Source: JBOFLG01 sp051657745 (GTDB taxonomy: Bacteria > Actinomycetota > Actinomycetes > Actinomycetales > Dermatophilaceae). From it: a stretch of 8,902 bases of DNA. The DNA lies in contig JBOFLG010000245.1 of assembly GCA_051657745.1 (NCBI GenBank), positions 1-8,902 on the forward strand, written 5' to 3'. The notes below the pieces were generated by a model that searched no databases, had not been told where the DNA came from, and worked only from the letters and a program-made list of their open reading frames with translations. The position numbers and the translations under genes were made by a program. The first letter of the stretch is position 1. Each line of letters begins with the position of its first letter. Positions 5,421 through 8,902 of the stretch are shown in pieces.

Positions 5421-6646
5421 GCGCGGCGACGGGTGCGGCGCCGCAGCCGGTGTCCAGGCCCGGCCGGTTCGGTCGGTTCGGCGGCCGCTACGTCCCCGAA
5501 GCCCTGGTGCCGGCGCTGGAGCAGCTCGACGAGGCTCGGCAGAAGGCCGTGGTCGACCCCGAGTTCACCGCCGAGCTGAGCCGGCTGCACCGCACCTACA
5601 CCGGTCGGCCGTCGATCCTCACCGAGGTGCCGCGGTTCGCCGCGCATTGCGGCGGCGCGCGCGTCATCCTCAAACGCGAGGACCTCAACCACACGGGTTC
5701 GCACAAGATCAACAACGTGCTCGCCCAGGCGTTGCTGACTCTGCGGATGGGGAAGAGCCGGGTAATTGCCGAGACCGGTGCCGGGCAGCACGGCGTCGCC
5801 ACCGCCACCGCCGCGGCGCTGATGGGCCTGGAGTGCACCGTCTATATGGGCAAGGTCGACACCGAGCGCCAGGCGCTGAACGTCGCGCGGATGAAGATTC
5901 TCGGCGCCGAGGTGGTGCCGGTCGAGCACGGCAGCGCCACCCTCAAGGACGCCATCAATGAGGCGATGCGGGACTGGGTCACGAATGTGCGCACCACGCA
6001 TTACGTCATCGGCACGGTGACCGGCCCGCACCCCTTCCCCGAGATGGTCCGCGACTTTCACGCGGTCATCGGCGAGGAGGCCCGCGGTCAGATGCTGGAA
6101 CTCGCCGGCCGGTTGCCCGACGCTGTGCTCGCCTGTGTCGGCGGCGGTTCGAACGCGCTCGGCATCTTTCACGCCTTCGTGCCGGATGACGCCGTGCGGC
6201 TGATCGGGGTCGAGGCTGGCGGCGAGGGCATCGAGTCCGGGCGGCATGCAGCGCGGTTCGCGGCCGACGCCACTCCAGGGGTGCTGCACGGCGCGATGAG
6301 TTACCTCATGCAGGACGAGGACGGCCAGACCGAAGAGTCGCACTCGGTCTCGGCCGGTCTCGACTACCCGAGCGTCGGGCCCGAACATGCCTTTCTCCGT
6401 GACTCCGGGCGCGCCGAGTACCGGTACGCCACCGACGATCAGGTCATGGAGGCGTTCCTGCTGCTCTGCCGCACCGAGGGCATCATCCCTGCGCTGGAGT
6501 CGGCGCACGCGCTCGCCGGCACCATGGTGGTCGGCCGGGAGCTCGGGCCCGACGCGCTGCTCCTGGTGAACCTCTCCGGGCGCGGCGACAAGGACATGCA
6601 CACCGCCGCCGGCTGGTTCGGGCTGCTCGGTGAGGACGGCCGGTGA
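5417..6646 (+). CDS. trpB: Tryptophan synthase beta chain TrpB
   Basis: TrpB joins indole and L-serine to make L-tryptophan with pyridoxal phosphate, working as an alpha2-beta2 complex with TrpA. The 409-residue length is normal for TrpB1. Visible are GRFGGRYVPEAL near the N-terminus, KREDLNHTGSHKINN with the PLP lysine K97, AETGAGQHG with the catalytic glutamate E119, the phosphate-cup GGGSN at 242-246, HSVSAGLDYPSVGPEH, and NLSGRGDKD at 385-393 with S387 near the pyridine nitrogen. No key residue is missing. The GTG start overlaps the trpC stop (GTGA), and the stop overlaps trpA in the same way, which fits equal production of the two subunits. Confidence 0.97.
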   Translation: MSAATGAAPQPVSRPGRFGRFGGRYVPEALVPALEQLDEARQKAVVDPEFTAELSRLHRTYTGRPSILTEVPRFAAHCGGARVILKREDLNHTGSHKINNVLAQALLTLRMGKSRVIAETGAGQHGVATATAAALMGLECTVYMGKVDTERQALNVARMKILGAEVVPVEHGSATLKDAINEAMRDWVTNVRTTHYVIGTVTGPHPFPEMVRDFHAVIGEEARGQMLELAGRLPDAVLACVGGGSNALGIFHAFVPDDAVRLIGVEAGGEGIESGRHAARFAADATPGVLHGAMSYLMQDEDGQTEESHSVSAGLDYPSVGPEHAFLRDSGRAEYRYATDDQVMEAFLLLCRTEGIIPALESAHALAGTMVVGRELGPDALLLVNLSGRGDKDMHTAAGWFGLLGEDGR

Positions 6647-7476
6647 CTGCGGCGACGCAGGACGGTGGCGAGGTGCGCGGTCTCGGCGAGGTCTTTGCCG
6701 GATGCCGCGCCGAGGGCCGGGCCGCGCTGATCGGCTACCTCCCGGTCGGGTACCCGACACTGGAGGTCTCGCGTGCGGCATTCCGGGTGCTGGTCGAGGC
6801 CGGTTGCGACATCGTCGAGGTCGGTGTGCCGTATAGCGACCCGGTCATCGACGGCCCGGTCAACCAGCAGGCGATGGCCACGGCGCTCGCCGCGGGTGCG
6901 CGGGTCGATGATGTCTTCACCGTCGTGTCGGAGGTCCGCCGGGCCGGGGCGGCGCCGGTCGTGATGAGTTACTGGAATGTCGTCCTGCACCGCGGGGTCG
7001 AGCGGTTCGCTGCCGAGTTGGCGGCGGCCGGGGGCGCGGGTCTGATCACGCCCGACCTCACCCCGGACGAAGCCGACGAGTGGGTCGCCGCCAGCGACAA
7101 CCATGCGCTGGACCGGGTGTTCCTGGTCGCGCCGTCGTCCACCCCTGATCGGCTGGCGACGGTCACCTCGTCGTGCCGCGGGTTTGTCTACGCCGCGTCG
7201 ACCATGGGGGTCACCGGGGCCCGCACGCAGATCGACGGGGACGCTCGCGGGTTGGTCGGGCGGGTCCGGGCGGTCACCGACCTGCCGGTATGTATTGGTC
7301 TCGGTGTGTCCACCGGTGCGCAGGCCGCCGAGATCGCCGAGTACGCCGACGGCGTCATCGCCGGGTCCGCCCTGGTGCGGGCCCTCGGCAGCGGCAGAGA
7401 ACCTGCCGAGGGTCTGGACGCCTTGCGCACCCTGACCGCAGAGCTGTCCGAGGGCGTGCGCGGGGGGCGCGGGTGA
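6643..7476 (+). CDS. trpA: Tryptophan synthase alpha chain TrpA
   Basis: TrpA splits indole-3-glycerol phosphate into indole and glyceraldehyde 3-phosphate, and the indole passes through a tunnel to TrpB. The 277-residue (beta/alpha)8 barrel has GYLPVGYP at residues 31-38, VEVGVPYSDPVIDGP at 58-72 with the catalytic pair E59 and D70, LITPDLTPDEA, FLVAPSSTP, YAASTMGVTGAR, and the phosphate-binding GLGVST and AGSALVRAL blocks. The C-terminus has an ordinary short tail. The GTG start overlaps the trpB stop, and its own TGA overlaps the GTG of the MauE-like gene, so the envelope genes downstream are coupled to trp translation. Confidence 0.96.
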   Translation: MTAATQDGGEVRGLGEVFAGCRAEGRAALIGYLPVGYPTLEVSRAAFRVLVEAGCDIVEVGVPYSDPVIDGPVNQQAMATALAAGARVDDVFTVVSEVRRAGAAPVVMSYWNVVLHRGVERFAAELAAAGGAGLITPDLTPDEADEWVAASDNHALDRVFLVAPSSTPDRLATVTSSCRGFVYAASTMGVTGARTQIDGDARGLVGRVRAVTDLPVCIGLGVSTGAQAAEIAEYADGVIAGSALVRALGSGREPAEGLDALRTLTAELSEGVRGGRG

Positions 7477-7982
7477 GCACGACCACCACGTCGCCGGCCG
7501 CCGACGTGGGCCTGGAGTCCCAGCGCCGAGGTCGTGCGGTGCTCTCGGTGGTCGCTCGGCTGTTCCTCGCCGGGGTGCTGATCTGGGCCGGTGCAGTCAA
7601 GGTGGGCAAGCCACTCACCTCGGCGCGTGCGGTGCAGGCGTTCGAGATCTTTCCGTACGACCTGGCTGGCTGGATCGGCATCGGGTTGCCGTTCGCGGAG
7701 ATCGCGCTCGGCATCCTGCTCCTGCTTGGCCTCTTCACTCGGCCGGTGGCCATCGTGTCGACCATGCTCATGCTGGCGTTCGTCGTCGGGATTGCCCAGG
7801 CGTGGGTGCGCGGGCTGACCATCGACTGTGGATGTTTCGGTGGTGGTGGCCAGGTAGCCGCCGGTCAGACCGACTATCCGCAGGACATCGCCCGCGACCT
7901 GGTGTTCGCTGCGGCCGGAGCGTGGCTCTGGCGGCATCCTGCCTCGATGGCCTCGCTCGACCGGTTGCTGTTCGGCCGCTGA
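7473..7982 (+). CDS. MauE/DoxX-like membrane protein
   Basis: This 169-residue integral membrane protein has four helices, at about residues 22-42, 65-87, 91-112 and 139-155. The GAVKVGKP sequence after helix 1 and DCGCFGGGG at 118-126 after helix 3 are marks of the MauE/DoxX group. MauE in methylamine users is needed for disulfide formation in methylamine dehydrogenase; here no mau gene is present, but the next gene encodes a DsbA-like protein. The pair may therefore handle thiol-disulfide exchange outside the membrane, with C119 and C121 as possible redox cysteines (inference). The GTG at 7473 overlaps the trpA stop and gives a natural Thr/Ser-rich start. An in-frame ATG at 7173 lies within trpA and is rejected. 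No ribosome binding site is needed because of coupling. Confidence 0.85.
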   Translation: MSTTTTSPAADVGLESQRRGRAVLSVVARLFLAGVLIWAGAVKVGKPLTSARAVQAFEIFPYDLAGWIGIGLPFAEIALGILLLLGLFTRPVAIVSTMLMLAFVVGIAQAWVRGLTIDCGCFGGGGQVAAGQTDYPQDIARDLVFAAAGAWLWRHPASMASLDRLLFGR

Positions 7983-7992
7983 CCTTGACCCC

Positions 7993-8008
7993 GCCGCGTC
8001 ACTGCGGC
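7993..8008 (+). other. Small inverted repeat between mauE-like and dsbA-like genes
   Basis: GCCGC at 7993-7997 can pair with GCGGC at 8004-8008 around a six-base loop. It lies in the 49-bp gap, 7 bases before the ribosome binding site of the DsbA-like gene. It may be a weak mRNA hairpin; the stem is only 5 bp and chance is a fair explanation. Confidence 0.2.
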
Positions 8009-8015
8009 AGCACTG

Positions 8016-8021
8016 AAGGAG
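8016..8021 (+). promoter_or_regulatory. Ribosome binding site of the DsbA-like gene
   Basis: AAGGAG lies 10 bases before the ATG at 8032. It is a near-consensus Shine-Dalgarno sequence and supports this start. This junction is not overlapping, so the gene has its own translation signal. Confidence 0.75.
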
Positions 8022-8031
8022 ACCTCGCCCC

Positions 8032-8844
8032 ATGGCCAGCCAGAAGGCCAACGCCCAGAAGAAGAAGCGTGCACCGGCACGGATCACTCCGCCGAATGCG
8101 CGGCAGGCCAAGGCCCAGGCGGTCGCGTCATCGGGCGGGCCTCGGGTCAACCCGGTCATCGTGGCCGCGGTCGTGGCGATTGTGGTGATCGTCGCCATCG
8201 TCGGGGGGGTGGTGTGGTCGCAGGGTCGGGCGGATGACGCCGACGGCGGTCGCTCCACCACGCTGACCCTGCCGCGCGGGGTCACCGAGTCGGGCGCCGG
8301 CTATGTCGCGTTCGCCGATGTGACCCCGGCGCCCGGAGCGCCGACCCTGGAGGTCTACGAGGACTTCCAGTGCCCGGCCTGCGCCCTCTACGAGAAGGCC
8401 ATCGGGTCCACCATCCGCGACCTCGCGAAGCAGGGCAAGGTCCGGCTGGTCTACCACGTGAAGAACTTCCTCGATGACTCCCTGGGCAACGACAGTTCGA
8501 CTCGAGCGGGCACGGCCGCGTTCTGCGCCGCCGACGCCGGACGGTTCCAGGAGTTCCACGACCTCCTGTTCGCGAACCAGCCGGCTCGCGAGGGCGACGG
8601 CTTCACCGACGCGCAGCTGCGCCGGCTCGCCGACCAGGCCGGCATCAACGGTTCGGCGCTGAGTACCTGGGAGACCTGCTCAGACTCCGGCCGGTACGAC
8701 GCGTACGTCGACAGCGTCGAGGACCGGAGCGGTCGCGACGGTGTCCAAGGAACGCCGACGGTCCGCCTCGACGGCGAGGACATCACCCAGCAGGCGGGCA
8801 CCCCCGAGCAACTCATCGCCGCAGTCGAGAGGGCCGACTCATGA
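8032..8844 (+). CDS. Membrane-anchored DsbA-like thiol oxidoreductase
   Basis: This 270-residue protein has a lysine/arginine-rich cytoplasmic N-terminus (residues 1-38), one membrane helix at about 41-62, a linker, and an extracytoplasmic thioredoxin-fold domain of the DsbA type. The active site is FQCPACALYE with cysteines C114 and C117; the CPAC pair is typical of this actinobacterial group. The cis-proline loop GTPTV places P242 next to the active site. Two more cysteines, C165 and C216, may form a structural disulfide. It probably introduces, reduces or isomerises disulfides in secreted proteins; direction cannot be read from sequence. The preceding MauE-like membrane protein may be its redox partner. 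The ATG has a good ribosome binding site, and the stop overlaps the lgt start (ATGA). Confidence 0.9.
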   Translation: MASQKANAQKKKRAPARITPPNARQAKAQAVASSGGPRVNPVIVAAVVAIVVIVAIVGGVVWSQGRADDADGGRSTTLTLPRGVTESGAGYVAFADVTPAPGAPTLEVYEDFQCPACALYEKAIGSTIRDLAKQGKVRLVYHVKNFLDDSLGNDSSTRAGTAAFCAADAGRFQEFHDLLFANQPAREGDGFTDAQLRRLADQAGINGSALSTWETCSDSGRYDAYVDSVEDRSGRDGVQGTPTVRLDGEDITQQAGTPEQLIAAVERADS

Positions 8845-8902
8845 TCGGGTACCTGCCGAGCCCGACCGACTCGGTGCTCGAGGTCGGGCCGCTGCCGCTG
8901 CG
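8841..8902 (+). CDS. lgt: Prolipoprotein diacylglyceryl transferase Lgt (3' end missing)
   Basis: Only the first 20 codons are in the window; the gene runs off the right edge. The peptide starts MIGYLPSPTDSVLEVGPLPL, which matches the characteristic actinobacterial Lgt beginning (an IPSP-type motif followed by GPLPLR before the first membrane helix). Lgt transfers diacylglycerol from phosphatidylglycerol to the lipobox cysteine of prolipoproteins in the cytoplasmic membrane. The ATG overlaps the stop of the DsbA-like gene by 4 bases, and lgt after trpA is the usual order in actinobacteria, which supports the call despite the short length. Catalytic residues lie outside the window. Confidence 0.85.
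   Translation, partial: MIGYLPSPTDSVLEVGPLPL

Noticed and set aside
5303..6781. 492-codon open frame on the minus strand opposite trpB and trpA
   Set aside because: It is antisense to well-supported genes and reads as a Gly/His/Arg-rich, low-information protein. Long antisense frames are expected in DNA with high third-position GC.
7173..7472. Long form of the MauE-like protein starting inside trpA
   Set aside because: The extra sequence is Arg-rich out-of-frame trpA. GTG 7473 gives the expected overlap and protein length.
1..8902. Frameshifts, pseudogenes, tRNA genes or insertion sequences
   Set aside because: All called genes are intact or cut only by the window edge, key motifs are present, and no cloverleaf, transposase motif or terminal inverted repeat pair was recognised by eye.

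Overview
The window comes from a high-GC Gram-positive bacterium (Actinomycetota). The evidence is strong G/C bias at third codon positions, frequent GTG starts, 4-base stop/start overlaps, and a gene order (hisI, trpE, a Trp-associated membrane protein, an HGxxPAAW-type protein, trpC, trpB, trpA, a MauE-like protein, a DsbA-like protein, lgt) that is typical of actinobacterial tryptophan loci. The order and protein style suggest Micrococcales or Propionibacteriales, but I cannot fix the genus from the sequence.

Left part (1-1611): the 3' two-thirds of an alpha/beta-hydrolase-fold esterase of the hormone-sensitive-lipase type runs off the left edge. A 273-bp non-coding gap follows, holding a direct repeat pair, a G/C hairpin and an 8-bp tandem repeat. 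Next comes a complete creatininase-family metalloamidase. These two genes have no obvious link to amino-acid synthesis, and they occupy the place where hisF is often found in relatives.

Central part (1671-7476): hisI (phosphoribosyl-AMP cyclohydrolase) overlaps trpE (anthranilate synthase component I) by 4 bases. They are followed by two small membrane proteins of unknown function that are habitually found in actinobacterial trp operons, then trpC, trpB and trpA. Together TrpE, TrpC, TrpB and TrpA cover chorismate to anthranilate (with an amidotransferase subunit encoded elsewhere) and the last three chemical events from CdRP to tryptophan. trpG, trpD and trpF are not in the window. A leaderless-type promoter is possible immediately before hisI, and a second one with a perfect 16-bp palindrome is possible before the HGxxPAAW gene.

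Right part (7473-8902): a MauE/DoxX-type membrane protein with a DCGCFG motif is translationally coupled to trpA. It is followed by a membrane-anchored DsbA-like thiol oxidoreductase (CPAC) and the first 20 codons of lgt (prolipoprotein diacylglyceryl transferase). This is a cell-envelope module (extracytoplasmic thiol redox, lipoprotein lipidation) attached to the trp operon. Six of the nine junctions from hisI to lgt are 4-base ATGA or GTGA overlaps, so hisI to lgt probably forms one long transcription unit.

All genes are on the + strand. I see no tRNA, rRNA, CRISPR array, insertion sequence or phage gene. The region looks mostly like conserved core metabolism. The less explained parts are the two small membrane proteins, the MauE-DsbA pair, the palindrome at 4336-4351 and the repeats at 625-671. 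I did not find a clearly new biological system.
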